DNA from: Rhodopseudomonas infernalis
GTDB taxonomy: Bacteria > Pseudomonadota > Alphaproteobacteria > Rhizobiales > Xanthobacteraceae
Direction of reading: 5' to 3'
Assembly (NCBI RefSeq): GCF_022271405.1
Contig: NZ_JAJNAL010000009.1
Coordinates: 1 to 64,000 of the forward strand
Length of the DNA: 64,000 nt
How positions within the stretch are numbered: position 1 is the first letter of the stretch; every line of letters begins with the position of its first letter. The notes under the pieces are model-generated. The model did no database searches. It saw only the letters and a program-made list of their open reading frames with translations, and had not been told where the DNA came from. Shown piece by piece: positions 40,914-50,268 of this stretch. The position numbers and the translations under genes are program-made.

Positions 40914-41702
40914 ATGCGTTTCAACGGCAAGGTCGCAGTCGTCACGGCTGCGGCGTCGGGCATTGGCGCCGCCACGGCTGCGCGATTCGCGCGCGAAGGC
41001 GCTCACGTTTATCTGTCCGATATCGATCAGGATGGTCTTGCGCGACAGGCAGAGGCTCTCGCTGATATCAGCGCGCGGATCTCGACGGTGGTGGCCGACG
41101 TCACCGTGCCCGAGCAGATCGCCGCGCTGATCGAAACCGCCGCGCGCGAACAGGGGCGGCTCGACATTCTGGTCAACAATGCCGGGATGGGCGCGTTCGG
41201 CCGCATTACCGACGTGACGCCGGACGACTGGCACCGCGTGTTCCGGATCTGCGTCGATTCGATCTTCTATGCGAGCCGTGCCGCGATCTCGCATCTGATC
41301 AAGACCCGCGGCAACATCGTCAACACCGCCTCGATCTCCGGCCTCGCCGGCGACTACGGCTTCTCCGCCTATAACGCGGCGAAGGGCGCCGTCGTCAATC
41401 TCACCCGCAACATGGCGCTCGACTACAGCCGAGACCATGTCCGCGTGAACGCGGTGTGTCCCGGACTGATCGCGACGCCGCTGTCGCTGAAGCTGCGCGA
41501 CAAGCCCGCCGTGATGGCGGAGTACGACCGCCTGATCCCGCTCGGCCGCCCCGGCGCGCCTGAGGAAATCGCCAGCGCGATCGCCTTCCTGGCCTCGGAT
41601 GATGCGTCCTACGTCACCGGCGTCAACTTCGCGGTCGATGGCGGCGTCACCGCCCGCACCGGCCAGCCGAATTTCCTGGGGCATCTGACGCCCGCGCCCT
41701 GA
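40914..41702 (+). CDS. Short-chain dehydrogenase/reductase
   Basis: A 262-residue classical SDR. Cofactor motif TAAASGIG at 11-18, NNAG at 88-91, and the catalytic set Ser 140, Tyr 153 and Lys 157 (YNAAK) are all present. The C-terminal ASYVTGVNFAVDGGVTA is typical. It is the first gene of an operon with a ThDP-dependent lyase and a zinc alcohol dehydrogenase, so it probably reduces or oxidises a hydroxy-ketone or related alcohol. Start 40914 is chosen because of the GGGAGG site. Confidence 0.9.
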   Translation: MRFNGKVAVVTAAASGIGAATAARFAREGAHVYLSDIDQDGLARQAEALADISARISTVVADVTVPEQIAALIETAAREQGRLDILVNNAGMGAFGRITDVTPDDWHRVFRICVDSIFYASRAAISHLIKTRGNIVNTASISGLAGDYGFSAYNAAKGAVVNLTRNMALDYSRDHVRVNAVCPGLIATPLSLKLRDKPAVMAEYDRLIPLGRPGAPEEIASAIAFLASDDASYVTGVNFAVDGGVTARTGQPNFLGHLTPAP

Positions 41703-41741
41703 GCCCCGCGACCCGTGCAACCAACCACAAAGGAAAACACC

Positions 41742-43490
41742 ATGTCCGCTGCGACTTCATCAGCCGGCGACTGGCTCGAGGGCGGCGAGCTGCTGGCCCG
41801 CACGCTGCGCGACGCCGGCGTCGACACCGTGTTCGCGCTGCACGGCGGCCATCTCGAGTCGTTCTATCGCGGCTGCATCGCCAACGAGATTCGCCTGGTC
41901 GACTTCCGGCACGAATCCTCGGCAGGCCATGCCGCCGACGGCTATGCCCGCGCCACCGGCAAGCTCGGCGTCTGCGTGATCACCGCCGGTCCCGGCTTCA
42001 CCAATGCGGTGACGGCGATCCTCAACGCGCATCTCGACAGCATTCCGACGCTGTTCATCATCGGCTCGCCGCCGCTGCGCGAGGCCGAGACCAACGCGCT
42101 GCAGGGCGGCGTCGACCAGATCGCCGTCGCGCTGCCGATGGTGAAATACGCGCACCGCATCACCAACACCGAGCGCATTCCCGATCTCACCGCGCTCGCG
42201 ATCCGCAAGGCCACAACCGGCCGGCGCGGCGCGGTGCTGCTCGACCTGCCGATCGACGTGCTGCACATGCGCGCCCACAAGGACGATGTCCGTCCCGCGC
42301 ACGGCCTCACTATCAATCCCCGCCCGGCGCCGCATCCGGACGAGATCAAGGCGGCGATCGCGATCCTGAAAGCGAGCGAGCGCCCGGTAATCGTGGTCGG
42401 CGGCGAGGCGCGCTATTCGGACTGCCGGGACGATCTGGTGGCGCTGGCCGAGGCGACGCAGATTCCGGTGGTGTCGAACACCCGCGGCATGGGCGTGTTT
42501 CCGAGCAGCCATCCGCTCAACGGTCAGATGGTCGGCAATCTGGCGCTGCTGTCGGCGCAGCGGCCGGACGCCGCGCTGCTGCTCGGCACCCGGTTCGGCT
42601 TCCGTCTCGCCGGCCGTAGCACGGCGTTCTTTCCTGCCGACGCCCGGCTAATTCAGGTGCACAGCGACGCCGCCGAACTCGGCCGGCTGCGCCATGTCGA
42701 ACTGCCGATCGTCGCCGATGTCGGCGCCGCGATTACCACACTGCGGACCGCCGCCGCGGCCGAATCCTGGCCGCAGCGGCCTGAGTGGATCGAGGCCGTG
42801 ACCAAGGCGCCGGCCAGGCTGCATAGCGCGTTTCCGGACAAGCAGGCGCCGAAAGGCGTGCATCCGTTCTGGGCCGCGGAGGCAGCGGTCCGCGCCGCCG
42901 GCCCCGACGCCGCGATCGTGCTGGACGGCGGCGAGGCGGCGAGCTGGGCGGCGTTTCATCTGCGCGCCGACAAGCCCGGCCACGTTCAGGGCGTCGGCTA
43001 TCTCGGCTGCCTCGGCACCGGCCCCGGCCAGTCGATCGGCGCGCAGGTGGTCGATCCGGACAAGCGCGTGATGCAGATCACCGGCGACGGCGCGATGGGC
43101 TTCCACATCCAGGAATTCGACACGATGAGCCGGCACCGGCTTCCGATCTGCACCATCGTGCTCAACAATGAGATCTGGGGCATGTCGATCCACGGCCAGC
43201 AGATCATGTACGGCGCCAACTACAGCGCGATCAGCGAACTGCGCGGCACCAACTACGCGAGCATCGCGGCGGCGTTCGGATGTCATGCCGAGCGCGTCAC
43301 CGAGTTCGCCGAGATCGAACCTGCGATCGCGCGCGCCTATGCGTCGGGCAAGCCGTCCTGCATCGAGATCATGATCGATCCGGACGTCGTGCATCCGGTC
43401 ACGACCGCCGCGCTCGGCACGATCAGCGACGAGAAGCGCGAGATCATGATTCCCTACTACGAGAACATCCCGATCCGGCCTCAGGCGTGA
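41742..43490 (+). CDS. ThDP-dependent enzyme, benzaldehyde lyase-like
   Basis: A 582-residue thiamine-diphosphate enzyme of the acetolactate synthase fold. Glu 58 (RHESSAGHAADGYARATG) is the ThDP-activating residue, and the cofactor motif runs from GDGAMG to NNEIWGM at about 447-477. The N-terminal stretch FALHGGHLESF keeps both histidines (34 and 37) that mark benzaldehyde lyase (LHGAH in the enzyme as I remember it), and the following TNALQGGVDQIAVALP also fits. This suggests C-C cleavage or ligation of acyloins rather than acetolactate synthesis. AAAGGAAAA precedes the ATG at 41742; the start at 41715 is less likely. It follows the SDR by 39 bases. Confidence 0.82.
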   Translation: MSAATSSAGDWLEGGELLARTLRDAGVDTVFALHGGHLESFYRGCIANEIRLVDFRHESSAGHAADGYARATGKLGVCVITAGPGFTNAVTAILNAHLDSIPTLFIIGSPPLREAETNALQGGVDQIAVALPMVKYAHRITNTERIPDLTALAIRKATTGRRGAVLLDLPIDVLHMRAHKDDVRPAHGLTINPRPAPHPDEIKAAIAILKASERPVIVVGGEARYSDCRDDLVALAEATQIPVVSNTRGMGVFPSSHPLNGQMVGNLALLSAQRPDAALLLGTRFGFRLAGRSTAFFPADARLIQVHSDAAELGRLRHVELPIVADVGAAITTLRTAAAAESWPQRPEWIEAVTKAPARLHSAFPDKQAPKGVHPFWAAEAAVRAAGPDAAIVLDGGEAASWAAFHLRADKPGHVQGVGYLGCLGTGPGQSIGAQVVDPDKRVMQITGDGAMGFHIQEFDTMSRHRLPICTIVLNNEIWGMSIHGQQIMYGANYSAISELRGTNYASIAAAFGCHAERVTEFAEIEPAIARAYASGKPSCIEIMIDPDVVHPVTTAALGTISDEKREIMIPYYENIPIRPQA

Positions 43491-43523
43491 GCGTAGCGAA
43501 CCGGTGCGAGCGGGGAGGGCGTC

Positions 43524-44564
43524 ATGAAGGCGGCGGTGTTTGAAAAAACCGGGGAGCGCCTCGTCGTGCGCGACGTTGCCGTGCCGGTGCTCGGCGACGA
43601 CGAGCTGCTGCTCGAGGTGGCGTTCACCGGCATCTGCGGGTCGGACCTGCACGCGGCCGAGACGCCGGGCGTGCTGCCGCCCGGCACCATCATGGGCCAT
43701 GAATTCACCGGCGTGGTGGTGCAGTCGACGTCGCCCGACTGGCCGGTCGGCGCCCGCGTCGCGGCCAATCCGTATTGGGTGTGCGACACCTGCGCCGCCG
43801 GCGGCCGTTGCGAGGGGGGCGCAGATGCGGCCTGCAGCAGCGGCAGCTTCATGGGCTTCCGGCCCGATCTACCCGGGGCCTATGCCGACTACGTCCGGAT
43901 CCGCGCCGCGCAGGCGATCCGGCTGCCGGACAATGTCAGCCTGCAGGACGGGGCGCTGATGGAGCCGCTTGCGGTGGCGCGTCATGCGGTCGACGTCTGC
44001 GGCCCGATGCAGGGCGCCAGCGTACTGGTGATCGGCGGCGGGCCGATCGGGCTGAGTGTGGTGCTGATGGCGCTCGACGCCGGCGCCGCCCAAGTGATCG
44101 TCAGCGAACCGGACCCAAACCGCCGCGCCTGTGCGCTGCAGGTCGGCGCTGCCGCCGTGATCGATCCGGTCGCGGAAGGCCTGTCGGCGGCGCTGACCCG
44201 GCTCGGCGTCGGCTCGCCCGGCATCGTGTTCGAATGCGTCGGCGCGCCCGGCTTTCTGCAGCAGACCATCGACATCATGGCGCCGCGCGGCCGGGCCGTG
44301 ATCGTCGGCGTCTGCATGACCGAAGACCGGGTGCTGCCGCGGGCGGCGATCCGCAAGGAAGCGACGCTGAAATTCGTGCTCGGCTACACCATGGCCGATT
44401 TCCATCACGTCGGCCGCTATCTGTCGCGCCACGCCGCCACCGCCGCCGCGATGGTGTCGCGCGTGGTGAAGCTCGATGAACTACCCGAGATCTTCGACCG
44501 GCTGCGCAGCGAAAAGTCGCTGATCAAGGTGCTGGTGCGAGCCGGTCAGGGACCGGCCACATAA
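43524..44564 (+). CDS. Zinc-dependent alcohol dehydrogenase (MDR family)
   Basis: A 346-residue medium-chain dehydrogenase related to threonine, sorbitol and butanediol dehydrogenases. Catalytic zinc ligands are Cys 38, His 59 and Glu 60 (GHE), with Glu 147 (LMEPLAVARHA). A structural zinc loop is suggested by Cys 87, 90, 96 and 104. The cofactor fold shows VLVIGGGPIGLSVVLMA. In the same operon as a benzaldehyde-lyase-like enzyme, it could interconvert an acyloin and a diketone or diol. Confidence 0.88.
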   Translation: MKAAVFEKTGERLVVRDVAVPVLGDDELLLEVAFTGICGSDLHAAETPGVLPPGTIMGHEFTGVVVQSTSPDWPVGARVAANPYWVCDTCAAGGRCEGGADAACSSGSFMGFRPDLPGAYADYVRIRAAQAIRLPDNVSLQDGALMEPLAVARHAVDVCGPMQGASVLVIGGGPIGLSVVLMALDAGAAQVIVSEPDPNRRACALQVGAAAVIDPVAEGLSAALTRLGVGSPGIVFECVGAPGFLQQTIDIMAPRGRAVIVGVCMTEDRVLPRAAIRKEATLKFVLGYTMADFHHVGRYLSRHAATAAAMVSRVVKLDELPEIFDRLRSEKSLIKVLVRAGQGPAT

Positions 44565-44583
44565 CAACAAGGGGGAGAGCCCA

Positions 44584-45792
44584 ATGAAAGCCATGGACCG
44601 CCGCCGGTTTCTGCTCGGCACCGCCACCACGATGCTGGTGGCAACATCATTTAAGGCGCAAGCCGCCGACACCACCGGCATCACGCCGACCAGCATCCGC
44701 ATCGGCAGTACGTCGCCGCAGAGCGGCCCGGTGTCGGCCTATGGGGTGCAGGCACGCTGCCAGGCTGCGTATTTCAAGATGATCAACGATCGCGGCGGCA
44801 TCGCCGGCCGCAAGATCGATTTCATCTACTACGATGACGCATTCAATCCCGCCAAGACCGTGGAGCAGACCCGCAAGCTGGTCGAGAGCGACGAGGTGGC
44901 GCTGCTGTTCAGCAATCTCGGCACCGCTCCCAACTCGGCGATCGTCAAATACGCCAACGCCAAGAAAGTCCCGCATCTGTTCCTGTCGGTGAACGGCGAC
45001 AAATGGAGCGACTACAAGGCCCATCCGTGGAGCATCGGCTTCGCGCCCAGCGCGCGCACCGAGGCCGCGATCTTCGTCAAGCACATGCTGTCGGAGAAAC
45101 CCGACGCGAAGTTCGCTGTGCTCTATCAGAACGACGATTTCGGCAAGGATTTCGTGCTCGGCGCCAAGGATGTGCTCGGCGACCGGCAGGCCGGCCAGCT
45201 CGTGATGCTCTCGCACGAGACGTCGGACCCCACGATCGATTCGCAGATCCTTCAGCTCCGCGCTGCGGCGCCGGACGCGCTGATCTCGGGCACGACGGCG
45301 AAATTCACCGCGCAGGCGATCCGCAAGGTCGCGGAGACGCGCTGGCAGGTTCGCCACTACATCACCGGCGGCTCGTCGTCCTATGCGGGCACGATCGGCC
45401 CGGCCGGCCCCGAGAACGCGGTCGGCGTGATCTCGTCGGCCTATCTCAAGGACGTCGCCGATCCGAGCTGGAAGGACGACCAGGGCATCAAGGATTTCCT
45501 CGCCTTCATGCAGAGCGACTTCCCCGAAGGCAACAAGGACGACTTCTACAATCTGTACGCCTACACGGTGGCGTCGGCGCTGGTGAAGGTGCTGACGCAG
45601 TGCGGCGACACTTGCACGCGCGAGAACATCATGGCGCAGGCGACCAATCTGAAAGACGTCGAGCTGCCGACGCTGCTGCCCGGCATCCGGGTCAACACCA
45701 GTCCGACCAATTACCGGCCGCTGACGCAGGTTCAGTTGCAGAAATGGGACGGCAAGGCCTGGATGCGGTTCGGCGACGTGCTCAGCGCGTAG
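44584..45792 (+). CDS. Orphan Liv-type ABC transporter substrate-binding protein
   Basis: A 402-residue periplasmic binding protein. The N-terminus MDRRRFLLGTATTMLVATSF has a twin-arginine-type signal, with cleavage near AQAADT. The mature part follows the Liv family (SIRIGSTSPQSGPVSAYGVQ, YYDDAFNPAKTVEQTRKLVE). It is 19 bases after the alcohol dehydrogenase gene, in the same operon, yet no permease or ATPase follows. It may use the LivHMGF encoded at 29730-32997 or a distant system. Confidence 0.88.
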   Translation: MKAMDRRRFLLGTATTMLVATSFKAQAADTTGITPTSIRIGSTSPQSGPVSAYGVQARCQAAYFKMINDRGGIAGRKIDFIYYDDAFNPAKTVEQTRKLVESDEVALLFSNLGTAPNSAIVKYANAKKVPHLFLSVNGDKWSDYKAHPWSIGFAPSARTEAAIFVKHMLSEKPDAKFAVLYQNDDFGKDFVLGAKDVLGDRQAGQLVMLSHETSDPTIDSQILQLRAAAPDALISGTTAKFTAQAIRKVAETRWQVRHYITGGSSSYAGTIGPAGPENAVGVISSAYLKDVADPSWKDDQGIKDFLAFMQSDFPEGNKDDFYNLYAYTVASALVKVLTQCGDTCTRENIMAQATNLKDVELPTLLPGIRVNTSPTNYRPLTQVQLQKWDGKAWMRFGDVLSA

Positions 45793-45803
45793 TCGAGGGG
45801 GCG

Positions 45804-47495
45804 CTAACGGCCGAGATGCCGCGCGATCACTTCGCCGAGGCGCCGGATGCCGACTTCGATGCGGTCGGTGCGGATCGACGAGAAGCCGAGCCGGAAGCAG
45901 TGCCGGCTCGCCGTCTCGTCCATCGAGAACACCGCGCCGGGCTCGATCACCACGCCCTGCGCCAGCGCCTCGCGCGCCAGCGCGGTGGTGTCGGTGCCGG
46001 GCGGGCAGGCGATCCAGTAGTTGGTGCTGCCCGGGCCGCGCGAGAACGTGCAATCCGGCAGATGTTGCGGCAGCAGCCGGTCGAGCATCCGGGCGCGCTC
46101 CAGCAGCACGCGGCCGACCTGCTGCAGGTGCGAGCGATAATGGCCGAGGCCGATAAACAGTGCGGCGACGCGCTGATTGTTGAGCGGCGGGTGGCGCAGC
46201 ATCAGCCGGCGCAGCGCGCGAAGTTCGCGGATCACCGGCGCCGGCGCCACCACGTAGCCGAGCCGCAGCCCCGGCGCGAGCGCCTTCGACAGGCTGCCGA
46301 CATAGAGCACGTTGCTGGCGTGATCGAGACTCTTCAGCGGCGGTAGCGTCGACGCCTCCGGCATCAGCTCGCCTTCGTAGTCGTCCTCGACCAGTACGAC
46401 GTCACCGGTCTCGGCGGCCTTCAGCAGTTCGAGCCGGCGCTGCAGCGGCATCACCGTGGCGGTCGGGCATTGATGGCTGGCGGTGACGTAAGCCAGTGCG
46501 CAGCTCTGGAACGTCTCGTCCGGCAGCAGGCCTTGCGCGTCGGAACGTAGCGGCTGCACGTCCGGCGTCAGCATCCGAAAGATGTTGCGCGCGTCCGGAT
46601 AGCCCGGCTCCTCGATGCCGACGCGGGTCCGGTCGTTGATGAAGAGCGTGGCGATCAGATACAGCGCGTGCTGCGCGCCGATCGTCATCATGATCTCGTC
46701 GGAGCGGGCGTGAATGCCGCGGCGAGGGAGAACCTGCAGCTGCAATTGTTCGATCAGGGCCGGATCGTCGCCGTCGATCAGGTCCCGCGCCCAGTTGTTG
46801 ATCTCCGGAACGCTGAGCGCCGCGCGCGCGGACTCGCGCCAGTCGTTGGTCGGGAACAGGCTCGGATCGAACTGACCGAAAATGAACGGATAGGGTTGCG
46901 CCTGCCAGTCGGCCGGCTTGACGATGTTGCGGTGCGCCGATGGCTGCACCGCGTAGCGCGCGGCCCAATGCGCATCGTCGCGGCTGGCGGCTTCCGCCGG
47001 CTCGGCGCCGGTGGCGATCTTCTTGGACAGGCCGGCGACGAAGTAACCGCTGCGCTGCCGCGACACGAGGAAGTTCTGGTCGACCAGCTGCTCGTAGGCG
47101 ATCACCACGGTGTTGCGCGACACTTTCAGCACCGCGGCGAGATCGCGGCTCGACGGCATCCGCATGCCGAGCGGCAGCCGGCCGTCTTCGATCGCGGTGA
47201 CGATGATCTGGCGGATTTGCAATTGCAGAAACGAGCCGCCGCGATCCATCCCACGGAACAACGCGCCCCAGAACAGCGTGTCGCTGTTGCCTAATGAGGC
47301 GGCATTTGCCGAATGATCATGCGCGCCGCCTTGCGGCGCATGCGGGTAAGTGAGCTGTGCGAGCTTTCCCAAACGATATAACCTACTCAACGCGGGCGGA
47401 TCCCGACGGGCGGAATCCAAGTATGTTTGTTTGAAACCAAGAAGCAAGAAGTCTGCCATCGAGCCCGGCGCTGGGCGGATAGGTGCTGGCTCCAT
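45804..47495 (-). CDS. MocR-type (GntR/aminotransferase) PLP-dependent regulator
   Basis: A PdxR/MocR-type regulator. The GntR winged helix is at FLQLQIRQIIVTAIEDGRLP then MRMPSSRDLAAVLKVSRNT. The aminotransferase-like domain holds the PLP lysine in VLYVGSLSKALAPGLRLGYV. The start is uncertain: the ATG at 47495 gives 563 residues, but the first about 70 codons are AT-richer, include a GCGCCGC/GCGGCGC hairpin at 47323-47339, and do not look like the family. True coding probably begins shortly before DTLFWGALF (about 47290), maybe from a non-ATG codon. It is divergent from the amidohydrolase operon and likely controls it. Confidence 0.85.
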   Translation of the reverse strand: MEPAPIRPAPGSMADFLLLGFKQTYLDSARRDPPALSRLYRLGKLAQLTYPHAPQGGAHDHSANAASLGNSDTLFWGALFRGMDRGGSFLQLQIRQIIVTAIEDGRLPLGMRMPSSRDLAAVLKVSRNTVVIAYEQLVDQNFLVSRQRSGYFVAGLSKKIATGAEPAEAASRDDAHWAARYAVQPSAHRNIVKPADWQAQPYPFIFGQFDPSLFPTNDWRESARAALSVPEINNWARDLIDGDDPALIEQLQLQVLPRRGIHARSDEIMMTIGAQHALYLIATLFINDRTRVGIEEPGYPDARNIFRMLTPDVQPLRSDAQGLLPDETFQSCALAYVTASHQCPTATVMPLQRRLELLKAAETGDVVLVEDDYEGELMPEASTLPPLKSLDHASNVLYVGSLSKALAPGLRLGYVVAPAPVIRELRALRRLMLRHPPLNNQRVAALFIGLGHYRSHLQQVGRVLLERARMLDRLLPQHLPDCTFSRGPGSTNYWIACPPGTDTTALAREALAQGVVIEPGAVFSMDETASRHCFRLGFSSIRTDRIEVGIRRLGEVIARHLGR

Positions 47496-47574
47496 TCGTC
47501 CGGGCCATCTGGCGCTAGTGCGGTCCGGTCGATCGCTTCACGCTTGCAACTGTAAGTTCGAAAGGCTCAGCAGC

Positions 47575-49218
47575 GTGAATCAGGACACCGTCGTTTATTC
47601 GGCCCGCAAGATCATCACGATGAATCCGATGCGTCCGGTCGCGACGCATGTTGCAGTGCGTGATGGGCGGATCGTCGCGACGGGCTCGGCCGATGAGTTG
47701 TGCGTGAATGGCGCGCGGCTCGATAATCGCTTCGCCGACAAGGTGCTGATGCCGGGCTTCGTCGAAGGCCACGCCCACATCATGGAAGGCCTGATGTGGA
47801 AGCAGCCTTATGTCGGCGCGTTCGATCGACGTTCGCCGGAAGGCAAAGTGGTCGCCGGCGTGCCGGATATCGAGTCGATCGTTTCGCGGTTGCAGCAAGC
47901 CGAAGCCGCGATGCCGGATGACGCCACGCCGCTGTATGCCTGGGGCTTCGATCCGCTGCATATCGGCGGCAAGATGCTGACTCGGCAGGATCTCGACCGC
48001 GTCTCGACCAAGCGGCCGGTGCTGGTGGTCCACGCGTCGTTTCATATCAACAACGTCAACACCGCGACGCTCGAACTCGCCGACCTGCTGCGCGCGACCG
48101 ACATTTCGGGCGTCGTCGCCGGTGCCGACGGACTCGCCAGTGGTGAACTGCAGGGCATCCCGGCGCGGATGCGGCTGTTCCGCGCGCTCGGCCACAACCC
48201 GCTGGCCGGCACCATCACCGAGGCCGACGTGCGGCGCTACGCGGCATCGTCCTGCGTGCAGGGCGTCACCACCGTCACCGACCTGCACAACGACCTCAAC
48301 GATCCGACCATCGAGGTATATCGCAGCGTCGCCAGCCAGGACGATTTCAGCGTCCGCCTGGTGCCGGCGCTCGCCGCAGTGTCGCACACGCCCGAGCAGG
48401 CGATCGCCAAGCTCGAGGCGCTGCGCGCGCACGCCAATCCCAAGCTGCACTACGGCATCGTCAAGCTGGTGGTTGACGGTTCGATCCAGGGCTTCACCGC
48501 GCGGCTGCGCTGGCCCGGCTATCACAACGGCGCCGCCAACGGCCTGTGGTACATCGCGCCCGAGGAACTGCCGCGGCTGGTCGACAAGTATCACCGCGCC
48601 GGCGCCCAGCTCCACATCCACACCAATGGCGACGAGGCGACCGAAGCGGCGCTCGACGCCATCGAGGCGGCGCAGATCGCGGCGCCGCGGCCGGATCATC
48701 GTCACACCTTGCAGCATTGCCAGATGGCGGATGCGGCGCAGTTCCGGCGCATGAAAAATCTCGGTGTCTGCGCCAATCTGTTCGCCAACCACATCTACTA
48801 CTGGGGCGATGCGCATTACGAACTCACCATGGGGCCGGAGCGCGCATCGCGGATTGACGCCACCGGCACCGCGCGCCGCATCGGCGTGCCGTTCGCGATC
48901 CATTCGGACGCGCCGGTGACGCCGCTGGCGCCGCTGTTCACCGCCTGGTGCGCGGTCAATCGCGTGACCTCGGGTGGCCGTGTGCTCGGCCGCGACACCG
49001 AGGCGCTCACCGTCGAGCAGGCGCTCGCCGCCATCACGGTCGATGCCGCCTACACGTTGAAGTTGGATCATCTGGTCGGCAGCATCGAGACCGGCAAATA
49101 CGCCGACTTCGCCGTGCTGGAAGACGATCCGCTGAGCGTGGCGCCGGAGAAGCTGAAGGACGTCGCGATCTGGGGTACCGTGGTCGGTGGCGTCGTCCGG
49201 GAGGCGCCCCGCGCATGA
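47575..49218 (+). CDS. Metal-dependent amidohydrolase (YtcJ-like, Amidohydro_3)
   Basis: A 547-residue amidohydrolase from the GTG at 47575. Metal-ligand motifs are His 66 and His 68 (GFVEGHAHIMEG), then KLVVDGSIQG, LHIHTNGDEATEAA, TLQHCQM and FAIHSDAPVTPL. The C-terminal small domain is typical (GSIETGKYADFAVLEDDPLS). There is no signal peptide, so it acts in the cytosol. The family hydrolyses amides, N-formyl groups or similar bonds; the substrate cannot be named. It overlaps the CobW-type gene by 4 bases, which suggests metal supply by that GTPase. Confidence 0.87.
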   Translation: MNQDTVVYSARKIITMNPMRPVATHVAVRDGRIVATGSADELCVNGARLDNRFADKVLMPGFVEGHAHIMEGLMWKQPYVGAFDRRSPEGKVVAGVPDIESIVSRLQQAEAAMPDDATPLYAWGFDPLHIGGKMLTRQDLDRVSTKRPVLVVHASFHINNVNTATLELADLLRATDISGVVAGADGLASGELQGIPARMRLFRALGHNPLAGTITEADVRRYAASSCVQGVTTVTDLHNDLNDPTIEVYRSVASQDDFSVRLVPALAAVSHTPEQAIAKLEALRAHANPKLHYGIVKLVVDGSIQGFTARLRWPGYHNGAANGLWYIAPEELPRLVDKYHRAGAQLHIHTNGDEATEAALDAIEAAQIAAPRPDHRHTLQHCQMADAAQFRRMKNLGVCANLFANHIYYWGDAHYELTMGPERASRIDATGTARRIGVPFAIHSDAPVTPLAPLFTAWCAVNRVTSGGRVLGRDTEALTVEQALAAITVDAAYTLKLDHLVGSIETGKYADFAVLEDDPLSVAPEKLKDVAIWGTVVGGVVREAPRA

Positions 49219-50177
49219 GGAAAGCGACCGCGACCATTCCAGTCACGGTGATCGGCGGCTTCCTCGGCGCTGGCAAGACCACGTTCGTCAATCATCTGCT
49301 GGCCGGCGGCGGACCACGGACCGCGGTGCTGGTTAACGATTTCGGCGAGATCAACGTCGACGCGGCGCTGATCCAGGGCCATGACGGCACCACCATGACG
49401 CTCACCAACGGCTGCATCTGCTGCAGCATCGGCACCAGCTTCATCGAAACGATGTGCAAGGTGCTCGATGCCGAAGTGCCGTTCGAGCGCATCGTGATCG
49501 AGGCCTCCGGCGTCGGCGACCCGTGGAAGATCGCCGAGATCGCGCTGATCGAACCGACGCTGCGGCTCGACCGCGTGATCGTGCTGGCCGATGCCAGCCG
49601 GATCGCCGCGCTGATCGACGATGCGCGTGTCGGCGCCACCGTGCGCAGCCAGTTCGAGCGCTGCGACGTCGCGCTGTTGAGCAAGACCGATCTGGTCGAC
49701 GCCGCGGCCCTGACCGCTGCGCATGCGGCGGTGCGGACGCTGCGTCCCGGCCTTCGGATCGTCGAGACCGCGCCCGGCACGATGCCGACGCTCGCGTCGC
49801 TGGATGCGCCGGCGAAAGCCTCCGCATTCCGGGCGGATTCGCCGGCGGCCTCCGATCACGGCGCCAGCTTCCGCAGCTTCGCGTATCGCCGCGACGGCAC
49901 CTTCGATCGCGCCCGGATCGCCGGCGCAGTGGCGGCGCTGCCGCCCGAATTGCTGCGGCTGAAGGGCTCGTGCCGGCTCGACGGCGAGGACGCCGCGCAG
50001 GTGTTTCAGATGGTCGAAGGTGTATGGTCGCTGTCGCCGGCGGCTGCTCCGTCGGCGACCGATCGCACTGAGCCGGCGGGGATCGTGCTGGTCGGCGTCG
50101 GCACCGCCGCTCTGCCGGAGCCGGCCGTCCTGGATGCGATCCTCGACCGCGCGCTCGCGGCCGGAGCCGCGGCGTGA
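49215..50177 (+). CDS. CobW/COG0523-family GTPase (probable metallochaperone)
   Basis: A 320-residue G3E GTPase. The P-loop GGFLGAGKTT is at 14-23 and the metal-binding CICC motif (GCICCS) has cysteines at 67, 69 and 70. LLSKTDLVD supplies the base-specificity motif. The C-terminal CobW_C region is present (FRSFAYRRDGTFDRARI, LLRLKGSCRL). Family members deliver zinc, iron or cobalt to client enzymes. Its ATG overlaps the stop of a metal-dependent amidohydrolase in ATGA, so that enzyme is the likely client. The frame upstream of 49215 is a shadow. Confidence 0.88.
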   Translation: MRKATATIPVTVIGGFLGAGKTTFVNHLLAGGGPRTAVLVNDFGEINVDAALIQGHDGTTMTLTNGCICCSIGTSFIETMCKVLDAEVPFERIVIEASGVGDPWKIAEIALIEPTLRLDRVIVLADASRIAALIDDARVGATVRSQFERCDVALLSKTDLVDAAALTAAHAAVRTLRPGLRIVETAPGTMPTLASLDAPAKASAFRADSPAASDHGASFRSFAYRRDGTFDRARIAGAVAALPPELLRLKGSCRLDGEDAAQVFQMVEGVWSLSPAAAPSATDRTEPAGIVLVGVGTAALPEPAVLDAILDRALAAGAAA

Positions 50178-50268
50178 GCGCCGCGCCCTGTTGTCTCGTC
50201 TCGTCGATGCGCAGCGCTTGCGTGCCGATGGCTGGTAGTCTCGAACCCTCATGCCGGAGTTCAAATCG

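Noticed and set aside
41742-43490. Assignment of the ThDP enzyme as acetolactate synthase
   Set aside because: No small regulatory subunit or ilv genes are adjacent, and the N-terminal LHGGH pattern fits benzaldehyde lyase better.
47323-47339. GCGCCGC/GCGGCGC hairpin considered as a terminator
   Set aside because: It has no T-tract on either strand and lies at the 5' side of the MocR gene; more likely leader structure or chance.
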